Part shown: piece after piece, positions 44,352 to 53,635 of the stretch | How positions within the stretch are numbered: the first letter of the stretch is position 1 | How the letters are laid out: each line of letters starts with the position of its first letter | From: Fontimonas thermophila | GTDB taxonomy: Bacteria > Pseudomonadota > Gammaproteobacteria > Nevskiales > Nevskiaceae | DNA: 64,000 nt | Direction: 5' to 3' | Assembly: GCF_900113085.1 (NCBI RefSeq) | Contig: NZ_FOOC01000001.1 | Span: forward strand, 186,001-250,000 | Program-made: the position numbers and the translations under genes | The notes under the pieces: model-generated | Told to the model about the DNA's origin: nothing | The model's input: only the letters and a program-made list of their open reading frames with translations | Database searches by the model: none

Positions 44352-45836
44352 ATGCGCAGCGCGGGTCTTGTGATGGGAAAATCGCTTGGGTATCTGCGCA
44401 CAACGTGCGCGACCGCGCTCGCCGCCGTTCTCGGTGCCTGCGCCAACCTGCCGCCGCTTAACGAGGACACGGCACAGGCGGCACGCCCATGCCGGGCGTT
44501 CTTCGCGCAACTGGATGACCGCATCGCCGCTGCCGGCGTGGGCGACGCCGGCTATGCGCGTATTCCAGGATATCCGTATCTGCGCGCCGACCGTTTCCTC
44601 GCATCGTTTGCGCACGAGGTGGCCGACGGCCGTGCTTTCGACGCCTGGGTGGACGGGCTGCGCCTGCGCGATCTCGAGGCGCGCCGCGCCGAACTGCGCA
44701 ATCTCGGGGCCGCCGATGCCGATGCGCTGCTCGCACGCAGCGCCGCCTGCGGTGCCGAGCTCGCGCAACTGGAACTCGCCTCGCCGGCGCGGCGCGCCGA
44801 TTTGCGCGCACGCGTGCGTGTGCCGGATGACTACGCCTGGACTGCGCGCGTGCTCGGGTTTTACCCGGCGGCGGTTCCTTTTCTCAACCTCGGTATTCGC
44901 CGCTACCACGCCGCGGTGCGCCGCGACTATGCCCGCCCGCTCGCGACGCTGGACAGTCCGGGTCCGCTGATGGTCTGGGTGCCGGCGCGCACCGCGGACA
45001 CGGCGGATGATGCCGATGGAGCACTCGCCGCCGCCCCGCGCGATGCGCTCGGCATCCCGCAGCTCGACGCGCAGGTCTGGCGTCGGCTCGTCGAGCGCCA
45101 TGCGCCGGTGTGGTGGATCGAGACCGGCGGGGACTACGACCGGCCGGGTGCGCCGCGCTGGGACCGGCACGGCCGACCCGGCGTCGATCCGGCGCACCCG
45201 GTCGTTTATTACCGCACGGACTACACGCGCTTGGGCAAGGCGGTGTTGCCGACGCTCAGCTACATCGTCTGGTTCTCGGAACGGCCGCCGCAGAAAACGC
45301 TCGATCCGTATGCCGGCGCGCTCGACGGACTGATCTGGCGCGTCGTGCTCGATCCCTGGGGTCAGCCACTGGTCTATGACAGCATCCACCCCTGCGGCTG
45401 CTACCGCTACTTCTTCCCGGCGCAAGCCCTGCAGCGGCAGGCGCAGGGGGGGTTCTGGCAGGAACCGGTGCTGTTTCCGCAGGCCGACGTGCCGCCGCCG
45501 CCGCTGGCGCTGCGCATCCAGTCGCAGACGCATGCGTTGCGCCGCGTCGTTGCGGCCGCGCAGGCTCAAGGCGAGCGCCGTCACTATGTATTGCAGCCCT
45601 ATGCGGCCCTGCTCACCTTGCCGCACGAGGCGGGCAGCCGCAGCCTGTTCGGGCCCGATGGGCTGGTCGCCGGCACCGAGCGCGGCGAGCGCTGGTGGCT
45701 GTGGGTTGCCGGCGTCCCCGAACCTGGAGCGATGCGGCAGTGGGGCCGCCATGCGACGGCCTTCGTCGGGCGCAGCCATTTCGACGATGTCCGCTTCCTC
45801 GAGCAGCAGTTCGCCGTGCCGGAATGGGCACGCTGA
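44352..45836 (+). CDS. lipoprotein of unknown function, about 494 aa
   Basis: A large exported protein. Lipobox VLGAC lies about residue 30 in the frame from ATG 44352 (alternative ATG 44373). The mature part has no domain I recognise; it contains WWIETGGDYDRPGAPRWD, VYYRTDYTRLGKAVLPTLSYIVWFSERPP and SIHPCGCYRYFFP, with many aromatic residues and conserved-looking Cys-Gly-Cys. Such aromatic/Arg-rich motifs suggest a soluble catalytic or binding domain facing the periplasm. It is just downstream of the 101-aa lipoprotein, apparently co-transcribed. Confidence 0.7.
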   Translation: MRSAGLVMGKSLGYLRTTCATALAAVLGACANLPPLNEDTAQAARPCRAFFAQLDDRIAAAGVGDAGYARIPGYPYLRADRFLASFAHEVADGRAFDAWVDGLRLRDLEARRAELRNLGAADADALLARSAACGAELAQLELASPARRADLRARVRVPDDYAWTARVLGFYPAAVPFLNLGIRRYHAAVRRDYARPLATLDSPGPLMVWVPARTADTADDADGALAAAPRDALGIPQLDAQVWRRLVERHAPVWWIETGGDYDRPGAPRWDRHGRPGVDPAHPVVYYRTDYTRLGKAVLPTLSYIVWFSERPPQKTLDPYAGALDGLIWRVVLDPWGQPLVYDSIHPCGCYRYFFPAQALQRQAQGGFWQEPVLFPQADVPPPPLALRIQSQTHALRRVVAAAQAQGERRHYVLQPYAALLTLPHEAGSRSLFGPDGLVAGTERGERWWLWVAGVPEPGAMRQWGRHATAFVGRSHFDDVRFLEQQFAVPEWAR

Positions 45837-45925
45837 AGACGCGCTGAAGAATCGCCGCAGGTCGATGCGCGGAAGCGACCCGTCGCGCGGGATAAGATCC
45901 GCGTTTTACTCCCAGGGAAAAGCGC

Positions 45926-46741
45926 ATGTACGCACTCCACGGCAAAGTCGCCGTCGTCACCGGCGCCGGCTCGGGCATCGGCCGCGCGCTCGCGCGTGCC
46001 TTCGCGCACAAGGGCTGTCGGCTCGCGCTCGCCGACATTGACGGACGAAGTCTCTCCGAGACCGCCGCCATGCTCCCGGTGCCGGCGTTCACCCAGACGC
46101 TGGACGTGGCCGATCGCGCCGCGGTGTTCGCGTTTGCCGATGCGGTCAAGCGTGAGTACGGAACCGCGCACGTGGTCGTCAACAACGCCGGTGTGGCGCT
46201 GTCGCAGACGCTCGAACGGCTCGACTACGAAGATTTCGAGTGGCTCATGAACATCAATTTCTGGGGCGTCGTGCATGGCACCAAGGCGTTTTTGCCGCTG
46301 CTGCGGGCGCAGAACGACGGCGTGATCGTCAATCTCTCCAGCATCTTCGGGATCATCACGGTGCCGACGCAGGGCGCCTACCATGCCGCCAAATTCGCCG
46401 TCCGCGGCTATACCGAGACACTGCGCCAGGAACTCGAGGGCAGCGGGGTGTTCGCGGTCTGCGTGCATCCCGGCGGAGTGAGGACCAACATCGCGCGCCA
46501 TGCCCGCCACTACGTCGACTCGATGGGCAATACCGACCCGGCGCGTGCGGCGGCACAATTCGAGCGCCTGGCGCGCACGAGCCCGGACCAGGCTGCACGC
46601 GAGATCGTCGCTGCGATCGAACGGCGCAAGGCGCGCGTGCTCATCGGTGCCGACGCCCGCCTGCTCGATTGGATCCAGCGCCTGTTCCCGACCAGCTACC
46701 CGCGCATCCTGCGCGCCATGCTGCGGCGGATGCGCACCTGA
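45926..46741 (+). CDS. short-chain dehydrogenase/reductase
   Basis: A 271-residue classical SDR: TGAGSGIGRALA cofactor loop near residue 12, LADIDGRS (Asp at the end of strand 2, favouring NAD), NNAGVALSQ, the catalytic Ser in NLSSIFG, and Y-x3-K in AYHAAKFAVRGYTETL. The terminal 50 residues extend beyond the Rossmann fold (RKARVLIGADARLLDWIQRL), as in acetoin/fatty-acid-type SDRs. AGGGA precedes the ATG. It stands alone between the lipoprotein and the M20 dipeptidase genes. Substrate unknown. Confidence 0.9.
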   Translation: MYALHGKVAVVTGAGSGIGRALARAFAHKGCRLALADIDGRSLSETAAMLPVPAFTQTLDVADRAAVFAFADAVKREYGTAHVVVNNAGVALSQTLERLDYEDFEWLMNINFWGVVHGTKAFLPLLRAQNDGVIVNLSSIFGIITVPTQGAYHAAKFAVRGYTETLRQELEGSGVFAVCVHPGGVRTNIARHARHYVDSMGNTDPARAAAQFERLARTSPDQAAREIVAAIERRKARVLIGADARLLDWIQRLFPTSYPRILRAMLRRMRT

Positions 46742-46795
46742 CGGCGGTGCGCGCGCTGCGCACCGACTACACTGCTGGCCGGCACACCGTTTCCG

Positions 46796-48259
46796 ATGCC
46801 CATGAATTCCAAGCGCCTGCAAGCCTTCATCGACGCACTGTGGGATGACGAGATCATTCCGCGTCTGATCGAGTACATCCGCATCCCGAACAAATCGCCG
46901 CTGTTCGATCCGCAATGGCAGCAGCACGGCTATATGGACGATGCCGTGCGTCTGATGACGACGTGGGCACGCGCCAGGCTCGATGGCCTGCCCGGCGCGA
47001 CACTTGAAGTGGTCCGCCTGGACAACCGCACGCCGCTGATCTTCATCGACGTGCCGGCGGCGCACGGCGCCAGTGCCGACGACACCGTCATTCTCTACGG
47101 CCATCTCGACAAGCAGCCGGAGATGAGCGGCTGGGCCGATGGCCTGGGGCCGTGGACGCCGGTGCTCAAGGGCGACCGGCTCTACGGCCGCGGCGGCGCC
47201 GATGACGGCTATGCGCTGTTCGGTGCGCTTGCCGCGCTGCTCGCCGTGCAGGAGCAGGGCCTGCCGCGGGCGCGCTGCGTGGTGCTGATCGAAGCCTGCG
47301 AGGAATCCGGCAGCTACGATTTGCCCTATTACGTCGATCATCTGGCCGACCGCCTGGGCAGGCCGTCGCTGGTCATCGCGCTCGATTCGGGCTGCGGCAA
47401 TTACGATCAGCTGTGGCTGACGACGAGCCTGCGCGGACTGGTCGGCGGCACTTTGCGCGTCGATGTGCTCACCGAGGGCGTGCATTCCGGGGATGCCTCC
47501 GGCATCGTGCCATCGAGCTTTCGCATCCTGCGCAGCCTGATCTCGCGCATCGAGGACGAAAGCAGCGGCCGGATCAAGCCGGATGCCTTCCACGTCGATA
47601 TCCCGCCGCAGCGCATCGAGCAGGCGCGGCATGCGGCGCAGACGCTCGGTGCACAGATCTACGCCAAGTTTCCGTTCGTCGAGGGGATGCAGCCGGCGAG
47701 CGCCGATCTGACCGAGCTCGTGCTCAACCGCACCTGGCGGCCGCAGCTCGCGGTGACCGGCGCCGACGGTTTGCCGCCGTTGGGGAGCGCGGGCAACGTG
47801 TTGCGGCCCTTCACGGCGGTGAAGCTGTCGCTGCGCATCCCGCCGACGCTGGACGGCGCTCGGGCCGCATCCGCGCTCAAGCGCCTTCTCGAGGCCGATC
47901 CGCCCTATGGCGCCCGGGTCACGCTGGAGCTCGAAAAAGCCGGCAGCGGCTGGCATGCGCCAGCGCTGGCGGCATGGCTGGAGCAGGCCGTGGAGGCGGC
48001 TTCGCGCACGCATTTCGGCCGGCCACCGGCGTACATGGGCGAAGGCGGCACGATTCCATTCATGGGCATGCTCGGCGAAAAATTCCCCGACGCGCAGTTT
48101 CTCATCACCGGGGTACTCGGGCCGCACTCCAACGCCCATGGTCCCAACGAGTTCCTGCACATCCCGATGGGCAAGCGGGTGAGCGCTGTCGTCGCCGAGG
48201 TGCTCGCGCGCCATGCCGTGCGCCCAGATCCGGCGCCGGCAGAAAGTTCAGGCGCGTAA
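46796..48259 (+). CDS. M20 family metallo-dipeptidase
   Basis: A 487-residue di-zinc peptidase of the M20 (carnosinase/CNDP-like) group. Metal ligands are visible in ILYGHLDKQPE (HxD), YGRGGADDGYAL (bridging Asp), IEACEESGS (catalytic Glu pair) and ALDSG; the lid domain has EGVHSGDASGI and the C-terminal His ligand is in GPHSNAHGPNE. Length is typical. Two adjacent ATG codons (46796 and 46802) are possible. Convergent with aroE, overlapping by 12 bp, so neither gene has room for a separate terminator. Confidence 0.94.
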   Translation: MPMNSKRLQAFIDALWDDEIIPRLIEYIRIPNKSPLFDPQWQQHGYMDDAVRLMTTWARARLDGLPGATLEVVRLDNRTPLIFIDVPAAHGASADDTVILYGHLDKQPEMSGWADGLGPWTPVLKGDRLYGRGGADDGYALFGALAALLAVQEQGLPRARCVVLIEACEESGSYDLPYYVDHLADRLGRPSLVIALDSGCGNYDQLWLTTSLRGLVGGTLRVDVLTEGVHSGDASGIVPSSFRILRSLISRIEDESSGRIKPDAFHVDIPPQRIEQARHAAQTLGAQIYAKFPFVEGMQPASADLTELVLNRTWRPQLAVTGADGLPPLGSAGNVLRPFTAVKLSLRIPPTLDGARAASALKRLLEADPPYGARVTLELEKAGSGWHAPALAAWLEQAVEAASRTHFGRPPAYMGEGGTIPFMGMLGEKFPDAQFLITGVLGPHSNAHGPNEFLHIPMGKRVSAVVAEVLARHAVRPDPAPAESSGA

Positions 48260-49054
48260 AAGGGCGATGACCGGCGCGGTGTCCGGACGCACGCCGCGCC
48301 AGCGCTCGAAGGCGGCTGCGGCCTGTTCGACCAGCATGCCCAGGCCGTCGGCGATGCGCGCGGCGTTCTGGGCACGCGCCCACGCCGCGAACGGCGCGAA
48401 AGCCTCGCCGTAGGACAAGTCGTAGCAGTCGCCGCCGGCGGCGAGCAGTTGGCCTGGCAGCCGCACCATGCGGCCGTCGTGGCCGGCGGAAGTGGCGTTG
48501 ATGATCAGGTCGTAGCGGTCGCCCTTGAGCGCAAGGTGTGTGCACGGCCGGATGCGGCCGAGATTCTTGAACGCCTCGGCCAGCGCTTCCGGCTTCCACG
48601 GCGTGCGGTTGGAGACGACGAGCTCCGCCGGCTGTGCGCGCAGCAGCGGTTCGAGGATGCCGCGCGCCGCACCGCCGGCGCCGAGCACGAGCACGCGCCG
48701 GCCGGTAACGGCAAAGCCGAGCCGGACGAGATCGCGCATGAAGCCCTCGCCGTCGGTGTTGTCGCCGTGCCAGCCATCGTCGGCACGGATCAGTGTGTTG
48801 ACGGCGCCGGCCTGCCGCGCGCGGTCGGTCACCGCCGTGCACAAGGCCATCACCGCGACCTTGTGCGGCAGCGTCACGTTGAGTCCGCGATAGCCCTGCT
48901 GATGCAGGTTTTGCAACGTCGCCGCCAGCTCGGCGGGAGTTACCGCGATGGCCTCGTAGTGCAGCGTCTGCGCGGTCTGCTGCGCGAAGGCGGCGTGAAT
49001 CCGCGGCGACTTGCTGTGCGCGACGGGATGGCCGATGACGGCGTAACGATCCAT
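48248..49054 (-). CDS. aroE: shikimate dehydrogenase
   Basis: A 268-residue NADP-dependent enzyme reducing 3-dehydroshikimate in chorismate synthesis. Substrate motif GHPVAHSKSPRIHAAF, catalytic Lys in NVTLPHKV, the NTDGEGF loop with the catalytic Asp, the nucleotide motif LGAGGAARGI and the NRT after strand 2 are all present. Start ATG at 49054. hemB follows upstream 20 bp away on the same strand and probably shares the transcript; the chorismate product line connects to the chorismatase gene at 57.6-58.5 kb. Confidence 0.96.
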   Translation of the reverse strand: MDRYAVIGHPVAHSKSPRIHAAFAQQTAQTLHYEAIAVTPAELAATLQNLHQQGYRGLNVTLPHKVAVMALCTAVTDRARQAGAVNTLIRADDGWHGDNTDGEGFMRDLVRLGFAVTGRRVLVLGAGGAARGILEPLLRAQPAELVVSNRTPWKPEALAEAFKNLGRIRPCTHLALKGDRYDLIINATSAGHDGRMVRLPGQLLAAGGDCYDLSYGEAFAPFAAWARAQNAARIADGLGMLVEQAAAAFERWRGVRPDTAPVIALLRA

Positions 49055-49074
49055 ACGAATACGCGGTGTGGCGA

Positions 49075-50073
49075 TCAGGCGCCCAGCCAGGTCGCGGCGT
49101 CTTTGGCCGAGTACGTGAGAATCATGTCGGCACCGGCGCGGCGCAGGCAGATCAGGGTCTCGAGCACGGTCTTGCGTTCGTCGAGCCAGCCCTTTTCCGC
49201 GGCGGCCTTGAGCATGCTGTACTCGCCGCTGACCTGGTAGGCCGCGACCGGGACCCCGAAGTGGTCCTTGACGCGGCGGATGACGTCCAGGTACGGCAAA
49301 CCCGGCTTGACCATGACGATGTCGGCGCCCTCGGCGAGATCGAGGGCGACTTCGCGCAGCGCCTCGTCGCCATTGGCCGGGTCCATCTGGTAGGTCTGCT
49401 TGCCGCCCTGGCCCAGGTTCGCGGCCGAGCCGACGGCATCGCGAAACGGCCCGTAGAAGCTCGATGCGTATTTCGCGGCGTAGGACAGAATCAGGGTGTT
49501 CTTGCAGCCGTCGCGCTCCAGCACCTGCCGGATGTGGCCGACACGCCCGTCCATCATGTCCGACGGTGCGACCACATCGGCGCCGCAGCGGGCGTACAGC
49601 AGCGCCTGCCGGCGCAGGATCTCGCAGGTGGCGTCGTTGTCGACGTCGCCGGATGCGTTGAGCACGCCGTCCTGGCCGTGGCTGGTGTATGGATCGAGGG
49701 CCACGTCGGCGATGACGCCGAGCTGCGGCACCGCTTTCTTGACCGCGCGGATCGCCCGGCACATCAGGCTGTCCGGGTTGAGCGCCTCGTCGCCGTTCGC
49801 CGTCTTGCGTTCCGGCGGCGTCACCGGAAACAGCGCGACCGCACGCAGCCCGAGCGCATGCAGCGCCGCGCATTCCTGTACCAGGCCATCGAGGTCATGG
49901 CGGACGATGCCTGGCATCGAGGGAACCGGACCGCACAGCGCGCCTTCGGCGACGAACAACGGCTGGATCAGCTGCGCCGGCGCCAGGCGGGTTTCGCGCA
50001 CCATCTCGCGGACGAACGCGGCCTGCCGCGTGCGGCGCAGCCGCGTGCTCGGATACGTGCCGGTGGTCAGCAT
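49075..50073 (-). CDS. hemB: delta-aminolevulinic acid dehydratase (porphobilinogen synthase)
   Basis: A 332-residue enzyme joining two 5-aminolevulinate molecules in haem synthesis. The N-terminal arm starts LTTGTYPSTRLRRTRQ. The Schiff-base lysines are in SYAAKYASSFYGPFRDA and MVKPGLPYLD. The cysteine-rich zinc site of animal enzymes is absent; the region around DVALDPYTSHGQDG fits a magnesium-type bacterial enzyme. A perfect TATAAT sits about 30 bp upstream. HemE, a later step, is 11 kb away on the same strand. Confidence 0.97.
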   Translation of the reverse strand: MLTTGTYPSTRLRRTRQAAFVREMVRETRLAPAQLIQPLFVAEGALCGPVPSMPGIVRHDLDGLVQECAALHALGLRAVALFPVTPPERKTANGDEALNPDSLMCRAIRAVKKAVPQLGVIADVALDPYTSHGQDGVLNASGDVDNDATCEILRRQALLYARCGADVVAPSDMMDGRVGHIRQVLERDGCKNTLILSYAAKYASSFYGPFRDAVGSAANLGQGGKQTYQMDPANGDEALREVALDLAEGADIVMVKPGLPYLDVIRRVKDHFGVPVAAYQVSGEYSMLKAAAEKGWLDERKTVLETLICLRRAGADMILTYSAKDAATWLGA

Positions 50074-50102
50074 GGATACCCTGGGCCGATAATGGGCCGT
50101 GG

Positions 50103-50108
50103 ATTATA
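50103..50108 (-). promoter_or_regulatory. -10 element of the hemB promoter
   Basis: The minus strand reads TATAAT at 50108-50103, a consensus -10 that would give a leader of about 23 nt for hemB. No convincing -35 stands 16-18 bp upstream. The same stretch lies in front of the divergent desaturase-family gene. Confidence 0.4.
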
Positions 50109-50127
50109 CCGGTGGCGTGCCCAGCCC

Positions 50128-50910
50128 ATGCTCGAACCCCAGGCCCTGCTGCGCGTGATGATCTTCGTCGGCGTGCTCGCGGTGCTGCTCGTGGGCGAGC
50201 GGATCGCGCCGCGGCGGCGCGATCCATCCCCGCCGCAGCGCTACCTAGCCAATCTCGGGCTCGTCGTCCTCGACAGCCTGCTGCTGCGGCTCGTGCTCGG
50301 CGCCGGAGCACTGGGCGTTGCGCTTGCTGCCGAGCAGCGGGGATTCGGCCTGTTTCACTGGATCGAAGCACCCGGCTGGGTGGCCGGTCTGCTGTCGCTG
50401 CTGATCCTGGATTTGCTGATCTACTTCCAGCACCGCGCGTTCCATGCCGTGCCACTGCTGTGGCGATTGCACCGCGTGCATCACAGCGATCTGGCTTTTG
50501 ATGCGACGACGGCGCTGCGCTTTCACCCGCTCGAGATCCTGCTGTCGATGCTGATCAAGATGGGCGCAGTCGCGCTGCTCGGCGCGCCGGCGTGGGCGGT
50601 TGTCGCCTTCGAGGTGCTGCTCAACGCGACGGCGATGTTCAATCACGCCAACCTCGCCGTGCCGCCGCGCCTCGACCGCATGCTGCGGCGCGTGCTCGTC
50701 ACGCCGGACATGCATCGCGTGCATCATTCGATCCACCGCGACGAAACCGACGCCAACTTCGGCTTCAACCTGCCGTGGTGGGACCGCCTGTTCCGGACCT
50801 ACCGCGCGCAGCCGCGCGAGGGACATGAGGGCATGACGATCGGCATCGAGCGCTTTCGCGAGCAAAAGGCGCAAAGCCTCTGGCGGCTGCTACTGCAGCC
50901 GCTGGCCTGA
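50128..50910 (+). CDS. sterol desaturase / fatty acid hydroxylase family protein
   Basis: A 260-residue membrane di-iron hydroxylase-like protein. Hydrophobic segments near 8-22, 42-70, 85-105 and 150-175 alternate with the three histidine boxes: HRAFH, LHRVHHSD, and a third HRVHHSIHRDE preceded by NHANLAVPP. The family oxidises lipids or sterols using O2 and reductants. Substrate unknown, but a hydroxylated fatty acid or hopanoid-like lipid would be usual. Start at 50128 gives MLEPQALL; an ATG at 50092 adds 12 residues. Divergent from hemB. Confidence 0.9.
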   Translation: MLEPQALLRVMIFVGVLAVLLVGERIAPRRRDPSPPQRYLANLGLVVLDSLLLRLVLGAGALGVALAAEQRGFGLFHWIEAPGWVAGLLSLLILDLLIYFQHRAFHAVPLLWRLHRVHHSDLAFDATTALRFHPLEILLSMLIKMGAVALLGAPAWAVVAFEVLLNATAMFNHANLAVPPRLDRMLRRVLVTPDMHRVHHSIHRDETDANFGFNLPWWDRLFRTYRAQPREGHEGMTIGIERFREQKAQSLWRLLLQPLA

Positions 50911-50934
50911 TCCCGGATTTGCCGTCTTCGCCGG

Positions 50935-52230
50935 TCATGCCGTGTGCTGGAACACCGGCCAGAAATCGACGATTTCACCCCGGTCGAAAACCGCGAGATC
51001 GCCGAACTGGAGAAAGACGGACTCGGACTGGCGTGGACGCAGGAAGACGTGATCGCCGGCGGCCAGCCGTATCCCGGGCGCGCCATTGAGCAAATCCTGG
51101 TTGCTGGAGTGACCCCACAGCGCATTGCGCTGCAGACCCGGCGGCGACACCGGGTCGGCGAGCCAGTAACCGCCGTAGAGGAAAAACGCCTGCGCGGTGT
51201 TCGGGTCCCACACGCGCAGCAGGCCGCTCAACGCCTCAAGCCCCGGCAGCTCGGTGCGATCCAGCGCCTTGAGCACCGGGGTGGCGATGAAGCACGCGGG
51301 AAGATGATCGGCGAGCGTCGGCAGATCGAAGTCGCTGGGCATGACCAGACCGGACCCCATCGCCAGCTCGTTGCATGGCGCCGTCTCGTCGTAGAGCTGG
51401 TAGGTCGTGCTGCCGCCGGCGTTGAGTGTGAGCTGATCGGGATCGAAGCCCGCGCCGCGCACGGCACGCGCCGCGTCAAGGAACGCGGCATAGCGCGCCA
51501 TCGCCCGGGATAGCGCCGGACGCCCGCCGCCGAGCCAGGCCGGCAACTTGCCGACGTGCGCCTCATACCCCATGAAACCCGAGAAACGCAGCGCCGGCTC
51601 GCCGTCGATCGCGCGGATTGCCTCGGCGACGGCGGCAGGGTCGCGGAAACCGCCGCGGTGCAGGCCGACGTCGATTTCGAGATTGATCTTCAGCGGTCCG
51701 AGGCCCTCGTGCCGGCGGGCGCGCGCCAGTTCCGCATATTCGGCGAGGCGTTGCGGCGTATCGATCAGCCACTCGATCTGCGCCGCCGGGTCGAACGCGC
51801 TGTTGCGGTGTTCGGCGAAGAAGCGCTGCGCAGCGCCGATGGGCATGGGTTTGCCGAACAAAAGCTCGGCGTCGCTCATGCGCGCGGCGACGAAATTCGC
51901 AAACGGCTGGTGGAAGCTCATCAGGCGGCGGGTGCCGGTGGCTGCGCGCACCACATCGATCAGCTTCAGGCTCGGCAGCGACTTGGCGACGATGCGGTAG
52001 TGCTTGCCCTTCGGCAAATGCGTTTTCAGCCGCTCGATGTTGTGGTGCAGGCGGGCGCGGTCGATCACCAGCGTCGGCCGCCACAGGCCGGCGCGGCGCA
52101 GCGCGCCCTGCAGTGTCTGGAAATAGTCGTCGTGCGCGCCGCTGCGACCGCGCGGCCGCAGTGCAGCGAGCGTGATCAGCGGCGCGCCGAGGGCGCCGGC
52201 GAGGAGCAGGCGCCGCGTGCGGTCAGTCAA
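50935..52230 (-). CDS. exported PLP-dependent enzyme, D-threonine aldolase/alanine racemase-fold
   Basis: A 431-residue DSD1/D-threonine-aldolase-like enzyme. The N-terminus LTDRTRRLLLAGALGAPL (TTG start) contains twin arginines and a hydrophobic stretch, suggesting Tat export or membrane anchoring. After that RPTLVIDRARLHHNIERL opens the TIM barrel, the PLP Lys is in YRIVAKSLPSLK, and LNAGGSTTYQLY plus SGLVMPSDFD mark the D-TA type C-terminal domain. It overlaps the stop of the lactone oxidase gene by 8 bp and is the last gene of a three-gene cassette. A periplasmic aldolase or dehydratase role is inferred only. Confidence 0.82.
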   Translation of the reverse strand: MTDRTRRLLLAGALGAPLITLAALRPRGRSGAHDDYFQTLQGALRRAGLWRPTLVIDRARLHHNIERLKTHLPKGKHYRIVAKSLPSLKLIDVVRAATGTRRLMSFHQPFANFVAARMSDAELLFGKPMPIGAAQRFFAEHRNSAFDPAAQIEWLIDTPQRLAEYAELARARRHEGLGPLKINLEIDVGLHRGGFRDPAAVAEAIRAIDGEPALRFSGFMGYEAHVGKLPAWLGGGRPALSRAMARYAAFLDAARAVRGAGFDPDQLTLNAGGSTTYQLYDETAPCNELAMGSGLVMPSDFDLPTLADHLPACFIATPVLKALDRTELPGLEALSGLLRVWDPNTAQAFFLYGGYWLADPVSPPGLQRNALWGHSSNQDLLNGAPGIRLAAGDHVFLRPRQSESVFLQFGDLAVFDRGEIVDFWPVFQHTA

Positions 52231-53635
52231 GGCCGAACATCCTGCGCAGATAGGGGTTGAGCATGCGCCCGTGCGGATCGAGCATCTCCCGCAGCGCCAG
52301 AAAATCGCGCCAGCGCGGATAGCGCTGCGCCAGCGTCCGCGCGTCGAGGGTGTGCATCTTGCCCCAGTGTGGACGGCCTTCGTAGGCCTGATAAATCGGC
52401 TCGATGTCCGCGAAATACGGCAGCGGATCCTCGCGATGATGGCGGTGCACGGCGATCGAGCCGGAGACGGCATGTCCGTAGAAAGGCGACAGCCAGGCAT
52501 CATCCCCGCGCACGGTGCGGACCTCGATCGGGAAGAATTCCTCGCGGTGGCGTGACTCGACGCGTGCCAGCACCTGTTTGAGCGCCGGCAGCAGCGCATC
52601 GCGCGGCAGGTGGTATTCCATCTCGTTGAAGCGTACCTCGCGGCTCGATGGAAAAATCCGGTACCACAAGTCCACGGCCTCTTCCTCCGGCAGCCCGGCC
52701 GTCGCCAGATCGAGCAGGCGCCGGCGCAGTCCCGGCCACCAGCCGGTGAGATCGCGCAGCCGCTGCAAGTGCACGAGCGCGTCGTTGTCCCGCTCCTGTC
52801 CGCGCGGGCGCGGCGGCTCTTCGGTCGGATCGATCGTGATCGCGATGCCGCGACTGCAGAACGGGATGACGTACAGCTCGAAGCTGTGATGCGCCCGTGC
52901 CAGTTCGTCGAAACGTTCGAGCAGGCTGTCGAGCGGCTCTGCCCACACCCGCCGCTTGAGGTGGTGCGTCGGCACGTTTTGCAGCGTCACCTGCGTGATC
53001 ACGCCGAGGCTGCCGAGCGAGACGCGCGCGGCGGCGAAGACCTCCGGATGTTGCATGCGACTACAGTCGAGCACCTCGCCCTGCGGCGTGACCAGCCGCA
53101 GCGCGGTGACGTAGGCGTGCAGCGCGCCCAGCGCCTGCCCGGTGCCGTGCGTGCCGGTGGCGATCGCGCCGGCCAGCGACTGCTCGTCGATGTCCGGCAT
53201 GTTCGGCAGCGCCTGGCCGATGCCGTCGAGCAGTGCGCCGAGCGCGCCGAGCCGGGTGCCGGCGCCCACGGTGGCGGTGAGGGCGTGCGCATCGTGCGCG
53301 CGCAGACCGTCGAAGTTGCGCAGCGACAGCAGTGTGCCGTCGGTGGGCACCAGCGGCGCAAACGAGTGTCCGGCGCCGACCGGCCGCACCGGCGCCGCTG
53401 TCCGGGGCAGTAGCGCCGCGAGTTCGTCCTCGGAAGCCGGTGCGGCGCGCACCGCGGGCAGGCCGAACTGATACCCGGACCAGTTCTGCCAAGGCAGGCG
53501 CCGTTTGCCGTCCGGCCCAACGGTTGGCGCGGGCGGCTGCGGCAAGTGCGTCGCCTCGCGGTCTTTGCAGCTGCCCAGGCCGCTCGCGGCGGCGAGCGTC
53601 CCGAGCGAGGCGATCAGGAACGTGCGGCGTTTCAT
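52223..53635 (-). CDS. Tat-exported FAD-linked sugar-lactone oxidase (ALO family)
   Basis: A 470-residue VAO-type flavoprotein resembling D-arabinono-1,4-lactone oxidase. The Tat signal KRRTFLIASLG (residues 2-12) is followed by a lipobox-like GLGSC about 22. The FAD-binding half has VRPVGAGHSFAPLVPTDGTLLSL and GAIATGTHGTGQALGA; the ALO C-terminal domain ends with GRPHWGKMHTLDA and PHGRMLNPYLRRMFG. ALO enzymes oxidise aldonolactones or polyols. The next upstream gene encodes a c-type cytochrome lipoprotein overlapping by ATGA, so electrons probably leave to cytochrome c rather than O2. Confidence 0.88.
   Translation of the reverse strand: MKRRTFLIASLGTLAAASGLGSCKDREATHLPQPPAPTVGPDGKRRLPWQNWSGYQFGLPAVRAAPASEDELAALLPRTAAPVRPVGAGHSFAPLVPTDGTLLSLRNFDGLRAHDAHALTATVGAGTRLGALGALLDGIGQALPNMPDIDEQSLAGAIATGTHGTGQALGALHAYVTALRLVTPQGEVLDCSRMQHPEVFAAARVSLGSLGVITQVTLQNVPTHHLKRRVWAEPLDSLLERFDELARAHHSFELYVIPFCSRGIAITIDPTEEPPRPRGQERDNDALVHLQRLRDLTGWWPGLRRRLLDLATAGLPEEEAVDLWYRIFPSSREVRFNEMEYHLPRDALLPALKQVLARVESRHREEFFPIEVRTVRGDDAWLSPFYGHAVSGSIAVHRHHREDPLPYFADIEPIYQAYEGRPHWGKMHTLDARTLAQRYPRWRDFLALREMLDPHGRMLNPYLRRMFGLD

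Noticed and set aside
45599-48214. 871-aa minus-strand open frame
   Set aside because: Antisense to the lipoprotein, SDR and M20 genes, which carry clear family motifs; no recognisable domain in the shadow.
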